Of a stretch of DNA of 64,000 bases, positions 19,810-28,559 are shown piece after piece (the stretch's first letter is position 1; every line of letters begins with the position of its first letter). Source of the stretch: Deinococcus humi (lineage in GTDB: Bacteria > Deinococcota > Deinococci > Deinococcales > Deinococcaceae); assembly GCF_014201875.1 (NCBI RefSeq), contig NZ_JACHFL010000021.1:1-64000 (forward strand), written 5' to 3'. The notes under the pieces were generated by a model that was given only the letters and a program-made list of their open reading frames with translations, was not told the DNA's origin and did no database searches. Both the position numbers and the translations under genes were made by a program.

Positions 19810-21296
19810 CTTTCTCTGAAACGGATTTTTTCCCAGTGGACGCGCCTCAAGCAGGTCTGTTGGGCGCGGATGAACTCAGGGCGCTGAACGAAAAAGTAGC
19901 CGCCGTCTTCAAGTCTCTCGCCATCGATAAGCGCCGTCTGCCTGCCAGTCAGCTTGGCGGGCGCGGCATTCCGGCGTACGTGGCCGAGTGGGTGCTGGAA
20001 AAAGTGGTGCCCGGCCAGGGTGAACTGACTGCCGCCGAGGCGACCAAAGTGCTCGAATGGGCGGCAAAAGTCATTCCAGGGCCGAGTGAGCAGAACATCA
20101 TTAAGCACAGGCTTGCGCAGGGACAAACGGTCAAGGTGCTGACCCCGCTTCAGGCCGAAGTGCAGATTAAGAAGGGCAAGGAACCAGAACGGGTCGCGCA
20201 ACTTAGTCTGCTTGGCATCTCGGACGCCTACATTTCCGACGCCCTGCTCGATGAGTATCCCGACCTATTGCGCCAGGGGATGTGGGGCGTGGTGCAACTC
20301 GGTGCCCTACCGGACGGTGTCGCGGTGCTGTCCTTTCAGCCGATGCAGGCAAGCATCAACCTGAACCTCTACAAGGAAGCCCGCAAGAAATTCACCCTGC
20401 ATGAGTGGCGTGCGGTGTTGCTGACCACACTGGGCTTTGACCCCTCGGCCTTCAGCGAAACCCAGCAGACTTGGCTGCTGTGCCGCCTGCTGCCACTCGT
20501 TCAGAAGAACATGCACATGATGGAACTTGCCCCCAAGGGCACGGGCAAGAGTTTTATGTACGAGAATATCAGCCCCAAAGTCCGCCTGATCAGCGGGGGC
20601 AACATCTCGCCCGCTGTGCTTTTCGTCAACAACGCCAGCGGTAACTGGGGGCTGCTCGCCCGCTTTAAGGTCGTCGTGCTCGACGAGGTGCAGACCTCAA
20701 AGTTCGAGAAGCCGGAGGAAATTGTGGGCGGCCTGAAGGGCTACCTCGCCAACGGCAAACTCACACGCGGCGGCCTTCACGAGACGGCGAGCGACTGCGG
20801 CTTCGTGATGCTGGCGAACATCACGCTCGACGACGAGCAGCGCCCGTTGAAAAACTCGCTGGTGGAGGAGTTGCCGAAGTTCCTGCGCGAAACGGCCTTC
20901 CTCGACCGCATCAAGGCGTTGGTTCCGGGCTGGGAGTTGCCCAAGCTGAGTTCCCGTCTGCTCGTCAGCCTCGACTCGCCACTGACGGTGGGCCTCAAAT
21001 CCGACTTTTTCGGTGACGCCCTCGTCGCACTGCGCGAAGACCTGACCGCCGAGAGTTATGCGTCCCGCGCCGTCAAACTCGGGGGCAAGATGCCCTACCG
21101 CCGCAACGAGGAAGCGGTGCGCAGCATGGCGGCGGGGCTGATGAAAATTCAATTTCCGCACGGCGAGGTTTCTTCTGAGGACTTCTACGCCTACTGTTTC
21201 AAGCCTGCTATTCGCCTGCGGCAGGGCATCTGGGATGAGTTGTACGGCCTCGACAGCGAGTACCGGCAGTACGAAGCCCTCATCAAGCAGGCCTAA
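19806..21296 (+). CDS. brxL: BrxL-like AAA+ protein lacking the Lon protease part
   Basis: The 496-aa protein has LAPKGTGKS (Walker A, about residues 240-248), the BrxL-typical GGNISPAVLF and GLLARFKVVVLDEVQ (Walker B) and a GGLKGYLANGKLTRGG stretch. These are the hallmarks of BrxL, a DNA-binding AAA+ ring protein of BREX types 1 and 4. BrxL proteins of type 1 are near 680 residues with a C-terminal Lon-like domain. Here the protein ends soon after the ATPase and helical lid, so that domain is absent. The GTG start overlaps pglZ; the cysteine desulfurase gene starts two bases after the stop. Confidence 0.87.
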   Translation: MTFSETDFFPVDAPQAGLLGADELRALNEKVAAVFKSLAIDKRRLPASQLGGRGIPAYVAEWVLEKVVPGQGELTAAEATKVLEWAAKVIPGPSEQNIIKHRLAQGQTVKVLTPLQAEVQIKKGKEPERVAQLSLLGISDAYISDALLDEYPDLLRQGMWGVVQLGALPDGVAVLSFQPMQASINLNLYKEARKKFTLHEWRAVLLTTLGFDPSAFSETQQTWLLCRLLPLVQKNMHMMELAPKGTGKSFMYENISPKVRLISGGNISPAVLFVNNASGNWGLLARFKVVVLDEVQTSKFEKPEEIVGGLKGYLANGKLTRGGLHETASDCGFVMLANITLDDEQRPLKNSLVEELPKFLRETAFLDRIKALVPGWELPKLSSRLLVSLDSPLTVGLKSDFFGDALVALREDLTAESYASRAVKLGGKMPYRRNEEAVRSMAAGLMKIQFPHGEVSSEDFYAYCFKPAIRLRQGIWDELYGLDSEYRQYEALIKQA

Positions 21297-21298
21297 CA

Positions 21299-22483
21299 AT
21301 GACTCGGCGCGAATTCATCTACCTTGACTACAACGCCACGACGCCCTGCGACCCCCGGGTGTTGGAGGTCATGCTGCCCCACTTCACCGAACATTTCGCT
21401 AACCCATCAAGTTCCACTCACCCGGCGGGAAGGAGGGCAGCGGACGCTCTCGAAGAGGCGCGGGAGCAGGTGGCAGGGCTGTTCGGAGCCAGTGCGCGGG
21501 ACGTAATTTTCACCTCGGGGGCAACCGAGAGTAACAATCTCGCCCTCTACGGCGTGGCCCGCGCGGCGCTGCGGGAAGGCGACCGCCGCCAACGCATCGT
21601 GACCTTACCCACAGAGCATAAGGCGGTGCTGGAGCCTGTCGCCGACCTCGCTGTGCTGGGCTTCGACGTGCAGTACGCGCCTGTGCACCGGGACGGGCAG
21701 GTGGATCTGGCGGCGCTGGTGGAGCTGGTGGACACTAACACACTGCTAGTCTCCATTCAGGCCGCCAACAGTGAGGTCGGGACGCTGCAACCGCTAGCGG
21801 AGATCGGGGCGCTCACCCGCGCGGTGGGGGCTTACTTCCACACCGATGCCACCCAGGCGGTGGGTCGCGTAGCGCTCGACTGGCGTAGCCTGCCCGCCGA
21901 CCTGCTGTCCCTGAGCAGTCACAAAATCTATGGTCCTAAGGGGGCAGGTGCTCTGCTCGCCCGCCGTGCGCTCAGGCAGGGCAAGCTTGACCCGCTGACT
22001 CGAGGGGGCGGGCAGGAAGGCAAGCTGCGGGCAGGAACGCAGAATGTCCCTGCCCTGGTGGGCTTTGGCCTCGCCTGCGAACTGATGGCGGGGGAGGGGC
22101 TAGCCGAAGCCGAGCGCCAGCGTGGCTTGCGGGACGAGTTCGAAAGGCGCTTAAGCGAGGCGCTGCCCCAGGTTTCTTTCAATGGGCGCGGAGCAGAGCG
22201 CCTGCCCAATACCAGCAGTGTCACTGTGCCGGGCGTGGAGGCCGACGCACTTCTGATGCACTTGCCGAACCTCGGCCTCAGTCTCGGTTCGGCCTGTAAC
22301 TCGGGGGCTCTGGAACCATCGTATGTGTTGACGGAGCTTGGATTGTCGGGAGAGATCGCCTCCTCAACCTTCCGCATGAGCCTAGGCAAAAACACGAGTC
22401 GGGAAGACGTACAGAGAGCCGTAACGGACATCGCCCAAGGGTTCGAAACGCTTCACCTTGCTGAGGCTGGGTCACCTCTGTAA
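21299..22483 (+). CDS. Cysteine desulfurase (IscS/NifS/DndA type)
   Basis: This 394-aa PLP enzyme converts cysteine to alanine and delivers sulfur as a persulfide. The PLP lysine is Lys209 in SSHKIYGPKG, and the catalytic cysteine is Cys333 in GSACNSG. In Dnd and Ssp phosphorothioation systems such an enzyme (DndA, SspA) feeds the PP-loop enzyme. It is the last gene of the operon, two bases after brxL, so its presence is unlikely to be chance. It could also be a general IscS, but no iron-sulfur scaffold gene is nearby. Confidence 0.9.
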   Translation: MTRREFIYLDYNATTPCDPRVLEVMLPHFTEHFANPSSSTHPAGRRAADALEEAREQVAGLFGASARDVIFTSGATESNNLALYGVARAALREGDRRQRIVTLPTEHKAVLEPVADLAVLGFDVQYAPVHRDGQVDLAALVELVDTNTLLVSIQAANSEVGTLQPLAEIGALTRAVGAYFHTDATQAVGRVALDWRSLPADLLSLSSHKIYGPKGAGALLARRALRQGKLDPLTRGGGQEGKLRAGTQNVPALVGFGLACELMAGEGLAEAERQRGLRDEFERRLSEALPQVSFNGRGAERLPNTSSVTVPGVEADALLMHLPNLGLSLGSACNSGALEPSYVLTELGLSGEIASSTFRMSLGKNTSREDVQRAVTDIAQGFETLHLAEAGSPL

Positions 22484-23117
22484 TTGGTGAAAGTGAAGCA
22501 ATGGTACGGGTCTTTGTGGAGGCCAGAGAACTAAGCTCCCACTCGTCTTGGCGCCTCAAAACCATCTGGGCGAGCGTGAAGTCATGAACGTCAGGCCGTA
22601 GAGCCTCCTGGCGCTGATGCTGCTGACGGTCTGTGTGCCCAAGGAGAAATCGATAAGTGATACACACGTCATGAATGACATCCGAGGCGTTCTCAGGCAG
22701 TTTGAGTAATGTCGACGAAAAACGAGTGCGAAAGAATGTACGCCGAAGGGGGAGGGGCAGGCGGGTGTTACCTGTCGAAGGCTGCTAACGCGCAGACGAC
22801 CTAGGATCTGTTAGACGGGCACAACTAAGCGGGTCTGTGGTGATTTAGGGGTGATCCGGGAATTTGATGGCAGTGTGCCGCCTCACCGGGGGCACACTGC
22901 TGTGGTGCGGCTGAACGACATCCACGGGCCGACGTCCTGGCCCCCAGACTTTGCCCACGCCAGTTTCTGTAGGCTGGATTTCACCCGGGACGGCGTGCGG
23001 CACGTCCTAGACTTCAAAATTGATTGAACCTGAATCACTCGATTTCACTGTCCATACCCTCGCCACGCCCTCAATTGCCCCGCAAAAATTCGCCAAACTC
23101 TTTTAGCCTGGTCATGT
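22484..23117. other. Intergenic region between converging genes, with a hairpin
   Basis: The BREX-like operon and the minus-strand Rep-like gene converge here. A 10-bp inverted repeat with an 11-base loop is at 22870-22900 (GCAGTGTGCC and its complement). It lacks a T-run, so it is not a standard terminator. A short open stretch at about 22904-23025 has coding-like codons, but nothing recognisable. Confidence 0.4.
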
Positions 23118-24653
23118 TCACGTCCCCTGAAATTCGTACCCGTTCATGAGTTGCAGGGCGTTGCAGTTCCGTCCATCACTCAGATGGTAAACCAGTCCTT
23201 CTGTACTGCGCCGCTTGACCAGTTCCGTCCGCTCGATGGTGACCACCTCGCCGTCCGCCTTGCGGATCCAGTCGGCCCCCGCATCGAATTTGCCGACGTC
23301 CCCGCTCCGGTCCGTCTCCTCGAAGTGCGGCGCCGCCGCGTGACAGCCAGCGTTGGCCACCACAGCATTCGTAAGTGCCCCACGCTGACCAGTCTGCCCA
23401 ACGGGCGCCCCGATCAGCACATCCAGTGCCCGGATCGCACAGGTATAGAAGTTGAGTTTCTCCGCTTGCGCCTCGGCCTGAGCCACCCGACGGGCCCCGA
23501 TCAGTTCCTCCTCGGTCAGGCGTAGCCAGTCGCGGCGGGGCAGCGCTCCTGCCGGCGTCAGGGTGTCGAGAATGCCATCGTCGATTGCCTTGTTGCCCCC
23601 GATCAGGCTTTTGACCAAGCGGTACGTGATGTCTGCGGGCAGCGCCAGCGGGCGCTCCAACAACTTCTCCCGGTCCACCGGATGCAGGGCATTGCCGCGT
23701 CCCACCGGCTGGGTCACGAGACCTGCCGCGCCGCCCGGAACCTCTTTCCCAGATTTGACTTGTTGCGTCTCCTGGAGGCCTTCGACATCGGCGCCAAACA
23801 GAAATTCCAATTCAGAGTCCGTGATGGCCGTGCCAGCGGCCCCGCCGTCAGGCGGCAACACGGCCACGCTTGCCCTGGGTTGGCTCATGGTCTCTGGCTC
23901 TTTTAAAAGCGAAGCTTTAGAAGTGGTGTGAGCTGCCAAGCTCTGCTCGTCCACTGGCGTGGCAGGCGAAATTTTCTCGCGCGCGTTTTTAGTTACGTGA
24001 CTTACACCTGTAGGGGATTCCTGTAAAAGATCCCTGTTAAGGATTCCTGTGTTATTGCTACGGACATTTGTCCGAATGGACTCGGAACTTTGTCCGCCTC
24101 CATTCGGAACTTTGTCCGACTGCATTCGGACATTTTTCCGAATGCTCTCTACCTCATCTTCCAAGTGCTTCCCAACACTATTTTCCTCAGCGTCTGCCTC
24201 GCTCGGATCGAGGTCTGGAACTGGGCGAGAGGCCTCCCACTGGTTGACTGCCTCCTGCACTGTGGCCCTATTGAACAGCCACTGTGGGGTTCGGTCCCAG
24301 CCTCTTGTCGGGTTTGCCCTGGTGGTGACAAGGCCGCGCTCAACCAGACTGGCGAGTTTGGTGCGAATCGTCTTCTCGTTGTAGATGCCCAGCAGTTCTT
24401 CGGCCCACTGGGTGGCGCTCATGCGCACCCACAGGGCTTCATCGGCGTCGGGGGCCACCGCACCCTGACGGGCGCTCTTGTTGCGGCCGCGGGCCTCATT
24501 GCGGATCTTGAGTTTATAGGCGTACCAGCGCTCCTGGGCATTGAGCAGGTGCGCCTCGCAGGCGTCCCCATCACAAATCGCTAGGTAGGACTCCCGTAAG
24601 GCCAATGTGCGCTGGCCAGCGGGTTGAGCGATTACGAATCCATCGATGCTCAT
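23118..24653 (-). CDS. Winged-helix plasmid replication-like protein
   Basis: The 511-aa protein has an N-terminal helical region and a winged-helix segment at about residues 85-140 (MSATQWAEELLG, then EKTIRTKLASLVERGL), a layout seen in plasmid and phage replication initiators and some regulators. Residues about 140-330 are low-complexity and hydrophilic; the C-terminal part (about 330-440) holds another helical block. GGAGC precedes the ATG. The strongest clue to function is that the coding sequence contains four regularly spaced iterons at 24061-24140, recalling lambda O, where the origin lies within the initiator gene. Calling it Rep is an inference. Confidence 0.65.
   Translation of the reverse strand: MSIDGFVIAQPAGQRTLALRESYLAICDGDACEAHLLNAQERWYAYKLKIRNEARGRNKSARQGAVAPDADEALWVRMSATQWAEELLGIYNEKTIRTKLASLVERGLVTTRANPTRGWDRTPQWLFNRATVQEAVNQWEASRPVPDLDPSEADAEENSVGKHLEDEVESIRKNVRMQSDKVPNGGGQSSESIRTNVRSNNTGILNRDLLQESPTGVSHVTKNAREKISPATPVDEQSLAAHTTSKASLLKEPETMSQPRASVAVLPPDGGAAGTAITDSELEFLFGADVEGLQETQQVKSGKEVPGGAAGLVTQPVGRGNALHPVDREKLLERPLALPADITYRLVKSLIGGNKAIDDGILDTLTPAGALPRRDWLRLTEEELIGARRVAQAEAQAEKLNFYTCAIRALDVLIGAPVGQTGQRGALTNAVVANAGCHAAAPHFEETDRSGDVGKFDAGADWIRKADGEVVTIERTELVKRRSTEGLVYHLSDGRNCNALQLMNGYEFQGT
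24061..24140. repeat. Four iterons with exact 22-bp spacing (candidate origin)
   Basis: Near-palindromic 14-mers of the form CGGA(M)(M)TTT(K)TCCG start at 24061, 24083, 24105 and 24127, each exactly 22 bp after the last, or about two helical turns. Because 22 is not a multiple of three, the repeats fall in different reading frames and do not encode a repeated peptide in register. This points to selection on the DNA itself, as expected of initiator binding sites. The array is inside the Rep-like gene. Confidence 0.7.
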
Positions 24654-25431
24654 CTTGAAGCTCCGACGCCTTCCTGGCCCCTCAGGGCCTTCTGGTCTGT
24701 TGACCGGACATGCTCAGGCGCGTATCCTGTGCATAGGGCGATGCCTGCGAACTCCCCAGTTCGCAAAACAAATTTAGTTTTCTGTCACGGACACCCTCTG
24801 CGAAAAACGGCCTGCCAGCCGCGCGGGGGGTGTTCCCTTTGGTCATGTTTTCGGTGACCTCCGGGACGTGCTCAGCATACCGTGAATTTGCTCATGTCGT
24901 GCCAACTGTGTTTTGCGAGTTGCACTAATTGATCCACTCCTCGAAATGCTCGATCAGATTCATTTCCATAACAGGTATTAGGCAAAAGTCGCAGCCTAGG
25001 AGAAAGCAATCCTGCAGCCTTAAACGGAGGTCAAGGATGCCTGCCTCACCGCGACGGCTGGCCACGTCTGGAACATTCGTCCGAAAATGCCGGTGAAGAT
25101 TTGTAGTGCGGGCCTGTAGCTCAGGAATTCCTGAACACGTCTCCGTCTCTTAATTCTCTACTGACTTCGCTCCTATCGCCGGGTGGACTGATAGTCCTGC
25201 AACGTGACGTTGTTGCACTGGGCCGTTGAGATCACACCTCCTGCGGACGTTATTTTCTGTAATTAGAACATCAATTTCCTAAAGTGTCAGGTGCTGAAGC
25301 AATGAACAAGTAAATTTTGTGTCGTGCTCCTCTGTATCGGACAAATCCACATTGATGCTGTGCTAGACGGCAAGCCCCTAAACGTATGACTGGTTGCGAA
25401 CGAACACGACAAATGGCGATGTCTTGGGTGT
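24654..25431. other. Long non-coding stretch upstream of the Rep-like gene
   Basis: No ORF here looks real. It must contain the promoter of the minus-strand Rep-like gene. I see no clear iterons or tRNA. The right part leads into an IS4-family fragment. Confidence 0.4.
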
Positions 25432-25561
25432 GTGACCAAGCCAAGACCCGCCGACCTCCAGCGTACCGAACTCACCCGCCACTTCAAAGCCTGCGCGCCC
25501 TTTCTACGCCACGACACGCTGCAGTGTGTCGTGGACATCGTCTTCGTCATGGTGACTGCTA
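25432..25561 (+). pseudogene. IS4-family transposase, N-terminal fragment
   Basis: A reading frame beginning GTG encodes TKPRPADLQRTELTRHF and VVDIVFVMVTAR, which resembles the N-terminus of IS4-family transposases of Deinococcus. It is cut after about 43 codons by the left end of the IS5 element, and no continuation is found on the right side of that element, so the rest has been lost. Confidence 0.5.
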
Positions 25562-26394
25562 GAGACTATCCGGAAATTGGTCACGGTGGTGTTGGGATAC
25601 GGCTGACACGATAAAAAGGTGCGATTGACAGACGAGCAATGGTCGATCCTGGCCCCCCTGCTTTCTCTCCCCGAAAAGAAGACCCGACGTGGACGACTAC
25701 GTCGGGCTGACAAAGAGTTGCTGGAAGGCATCCTGTGGGTCCTGCGGACAGGGGCGCAGTGGACGCGCCTTCCCCGATCGGACTCTCCCTCCAAGTCCAC
25801 CTGCTTCAAGCGTTTTCAGGAGTGGAATGAGCGCGGGGTGTTTCCGAACATTCTTGGACAGCTGTACGAGCTGTTGGAAGAGCAGGAACTGCTGGACCTG
25901 CGAGAAGCGTTATTGACGGCACTTTCAGTGCCGCCAAAAAGGGGGCGCCGATGTCGGGCCCACCAAGAAGGGCAAGGGCACCAAAATCATGCTGATGGTG
26001 GATGCGAGCGGTCTGCCGCTCGCGGTCCACACGGAGAGTGCCAGTCCAGGTGAAGTGACCTTGGTTCACGCCACCCTGGAGGCGTCCTTCGGTATGGACT
26101 TCCCAAAACGCTTGATCGGGGACAAGGCTTACGACAGTGACCCCTTGGACGCCGAGCTGGCTGCACTGGGCGTCGAGATGATTGCTCCCAAGCGCAAGAA
26201 CAGGAAGCGGAAAACGCAAGACGGACGCCCCTTGCGCCGTTACAAGCGGCGCTGGAAGGTCGAGCGGACCATTGCCTGGTTGCAGTCTTTCCGGCGGGTC
26301 CGTACCCGCGACGAACGCAAAGCTCAGAACTTCCTCGGCTTTGTCCAGCTCGCCTGCATCCTCATCCTGTTGCGTAGGATTTCCGGATGATCTC
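25562..26394 (+). mobile_element. IS5-family insertion sequence (IS427-like), 833 bp
   Basis: Imperfect terminal inverted repeats begin GAGACTATCCGGAAAT on the left and, reading the other strand, GAGATCATCCGGAAAT on the right. A TA dinucleotide flanks each end (25560-25561 and 26395-26396), the target duplication expected for this group. The element carries one frameshifted transposase and sits in a remnant of an IS4-family transposase. Confidence 0.8.
25619..26390 (+). pseudogene. IS5-family transposase in several frames
   Basis: The first part (25619 to about 25908) encodes LTDEQWSILAPLL and the usual IS5 N-terminal domain; the last part (from about 25944) encodes the DDE C-terminal half with GDKAYDSD and a [12 protein letters not shown] segment holding the catalytic Glu. 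Between them a short [11 protein letters not shown] piece lies in a third frame. The A5G5 run at 25936-25945 is a plausible programmed slippage site of this IS group. The other shift, near 25908, looks like a mutation, so the element is probably inactive unless helped in trans. Confidence 0.7.
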
Positions 26395-26508
26395 TAGGCA
26401 CCGCAGATCTATTTACTCACCCCTATTCGGAGATACTTGGCAAAGCCAGTCTTGTCCATGACGTCATCCGTACTGGACAACCATGCCAAATTAGCTCTTT
26501 TTTCAACA

Positions 26509-26537
26509 TTGACAAAGTTGTTAATTTGTGATAAATA
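26509..26537 (+). promoter_or_regulatory. Candidate promoter of the Delta-60 repeat gene
   Basis: A perfect TTGACA box at 26509-26514 is followed after 17 bases by TAAATA at 26532-26537, in an AT-rich region upstream of the gene at 26649. The -10 box is imperfect. Confidence 0.4.
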
Positions 26538-26648
26538 TGAGATAAACATTGTTAAGTCGGCTATTCCAACTCGCTTAAAAGGCGAGCAGCGTATCTAAAC
26601 CAATAGCTTGGTGAAGTGTATATCGCTTTTGGGAAGGAGTGGATATAG

Positions 26649-28022
26649 ATGACAAACATGATTTACAGTAAGCCAGGTACTATAACCAATGGTAAACTGT
26701 TATATATAACAGTTTTATTCTCTACTCTTTGGGTTCAGAGTATTGCGCAAGTACAGGCGCCGTCATCCTACCTTGATACCACCTTTGGTAAAGGAGGACT
26801 CACGGTCACAGCACTAAGTAAGTCAGATAATAGATCAAAAGGTGCACTTGCGATCTCAGGCGATGAATCAGGAGATGACCGTGGCAACGCAACATATATT
26901 GACCCTGAAGGTTTAATATATGTTGCTGGACAAACCGACAATGGCTCAGATTTCGATTTTTTTGTAGCAAGATATCTTCCCTCGGGCGTCCTTGATACTT
27001 CATTCGGTTCATCTGGAATAAGCGTAACTAGTGTTGGCCCCGGTGACGACATTGCTATGGACATAGCTCTACAACAAGATGGAAAAATAGTTGTTATTGG
27101 ATATGCAAGTACAGTACGAGGCTATGGCAGTAGGAATGGCACTGCGGATAATGTGGCGCTTGTTCGTTATAATAAGGATGGTACTATTGACAAAAGCTTT
27201 GGGAAAAATGGAGTTATTACTACTAATGTTGGCCCGAAGGAAGACTATGGAATTGATGTAGCCATTCAGAAAGACGGTAAAATTATAGTAGTAGGCGGGA
27301 GTAATAATGGCAATGACAGGGATATTCTTGTTACTAGATATGACTCTAAGGGATTAATTGATAAATCATTTGGCAAGCAAGGTATCGTTTTAACTGCAGT
27401 TAGTAGTGGATTTGATGAAGCTAGTGCCGTCGATGTATTAAGCAACAATGCTATAATTGTAGCGGGTAAGAGTTTTAATGGTACTGACACCGACTTTACG
27501 GTGCTAAAATACAATAATGATGGCACTTTGAATAAGATGTTTGGAAAGGATGGAATTGCAAGATTCAATATTTCTAACGATACTGCTGATCAGTTGGTAT
27601 TACTGAAAGATGGTAAGATTGTTATTGCGGGATTTGCAGAAAGTAGTATGGGGAGCAAGATCTCTGTTTTGCGATTACTCGAAGATGGACGGCTAGACAG
27701 ATCATTTGGCTTTCAGGGAATAGCGGCTCCTTTGATTAATAATTTGAAATCTTATGCATACACAGTTGGGCTTCAAAGCAATGGTAAGGTAGTCGTTGCT
27801 GGTGAGATCGAAGACGGAGAGAGTCGTAATCAGATGATTGTTAGATTGAATAGTAATGGTCGGCTTGATACCAGCTTTGGATCGTCGGGCTTGATTACCT
27901 CCAGCGACTTTGTGACTTGCTCTGCCAAAGTTACGGCTGATAATAAGATAGTCACTGTGGGTTTTGGACGTGTAGGTACTAATAATGACATAAAGATTGC
28001 CCGTTATAAAGACAGCCTGTAG
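26649..28022 (+). CDS. Secreted Delta-60 repeat beta-propeller-like protein
   Basis: The 457-aa protein has an N-terminal hydrophobic segment (LLYITVLFSTLWV) that could be a signal peptide. It then carries about seven repeats of the Delta-60 type: LDTSFG or DKSFGK, then a glycine-rich turn, then QxDGKIVVxG roughly every 60 residues. Such repeats are thought to form beta-propeller-like surfaces on exported proteins. The GGAAGGAG site supports the ATG. Base composition is much more AT-rich than the rest of the window, pointing to recent transfer from a lower-GC bacterium. It stands alone, with IS5 upstream. Confidence 0.8.
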   Translation: MTNMIYSKPGTITNGKLLYITVLFSTLWVQSIAQVQAPSSYLDTTFGKGGLTVTALSKSDNRSKGALAISGDESGDDRGNATYIDPEGLIYVAGQTDNGSDFDFFVARYLPSGVLDTSFGSSGISVTSVGPGDDIAMDIALQQDGKIVVIGYASTVRGYGSRNGTADNVALVRYNKDGTIDKSFGKNGVITTNVGPKEDYGIDVAIQKDGKIIVVGGSNNGNDRDILVTRYDSKGLIDKSFGKQGIVLTAVSSGFDEASAVDVLSNNAIIVAGKSFNGTDTDFTVLKYNNDGTLNKMFGKDGIARFNISNDTADQLVLLKDGKIVIAGFAESSMGSKISVLRLLEDGRLDRSFGFQGIAAPLINNLKSYAYTVGLQSNGKVVVAGEIEDGESRNQMIVRLNSNGRLDTSFGSSGLITSSDFVTCSAKVTADNKIVTVGFGRVGTNNDIKIARYKDSL

Positions 28023-28559
28023 CAGGATTTTGTCACTTTGAGATATGACGGGCACTAAACATATCGCGTCTCAGCCATGTATCTGCTGAGATTACTCGTT
28101 TATAATGGCAACTTCTTACACTTCACAGATGCTGATCATCCTGGGAACGTGTTCCCTGAGTGTGCTAGACTCCTTCAATCATTTTAAGATCCGATTATGG
28201 GGAGTAGATCAACAGAATGTTGTTCTCTTTTTCAAATAGCCCTCTTATTAAATCTAAATAGTAATAAAGACGATATGCATCCGCATTGCCTCAATTATTA
28301 TGAATCGGGTACACTGTTGCCCCCTATCCTAAGTCTTAAACGGCATCTGCCGCAAACTCAACCCCTGGTTGTATACGGCTCTTGGTATTCTCGATTGACA
28401 AAGGAGTTTTTCTCAAGCTATACGGCGAACGTATCAGTATGTGAGAGGGTAGTTGCGAGACGAACCGCGACATTTCTACCGACGCGTCAGATACTGAAGA
28501 CTCCGTTCCCGCCCGCTTGATGTTCCTGTTTGAGCATCGTATCGCGCGTAGGAGTTATC
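28023..28559. other. AT-rich intergenic region
   Basis: About 540 bases of low GC follow the Delta-60 gene. A 107-codon reading frame exists at 28197-28520, but it lacks a ribosome binding site and recognisable content. The end holds the TAGGAG ribosome binding site of the next gene; its promoter must also be here. Confidence 0.4.

Noticed and set aside
5492..22483. Search for a PglX or DndB/D/E gene in the operon
   Set aside because: No adenine methyltransferase motif and no DndB, DndD or DndE-like protein was seen, so neither classical BREX type 1 nor a full Dnd system is called.
22870..22900. Hairpin as terminator of the BREX-like operon
   Set aside because: The stem is good, but no T-run follows and it lies nearly 400 bases after the last gene.
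24061..24140. Iteron array considered as a CRISPR
   Set aside because: Units are 22 bp with 14-bp cores, far too short, and lie within a coding sequence.
28197..28520. 107-codon frame in the AT-rich intergenic region
   Set aside because: No ribosome binding site and no recognisable domain; it is likely chance in low-GC DNA.
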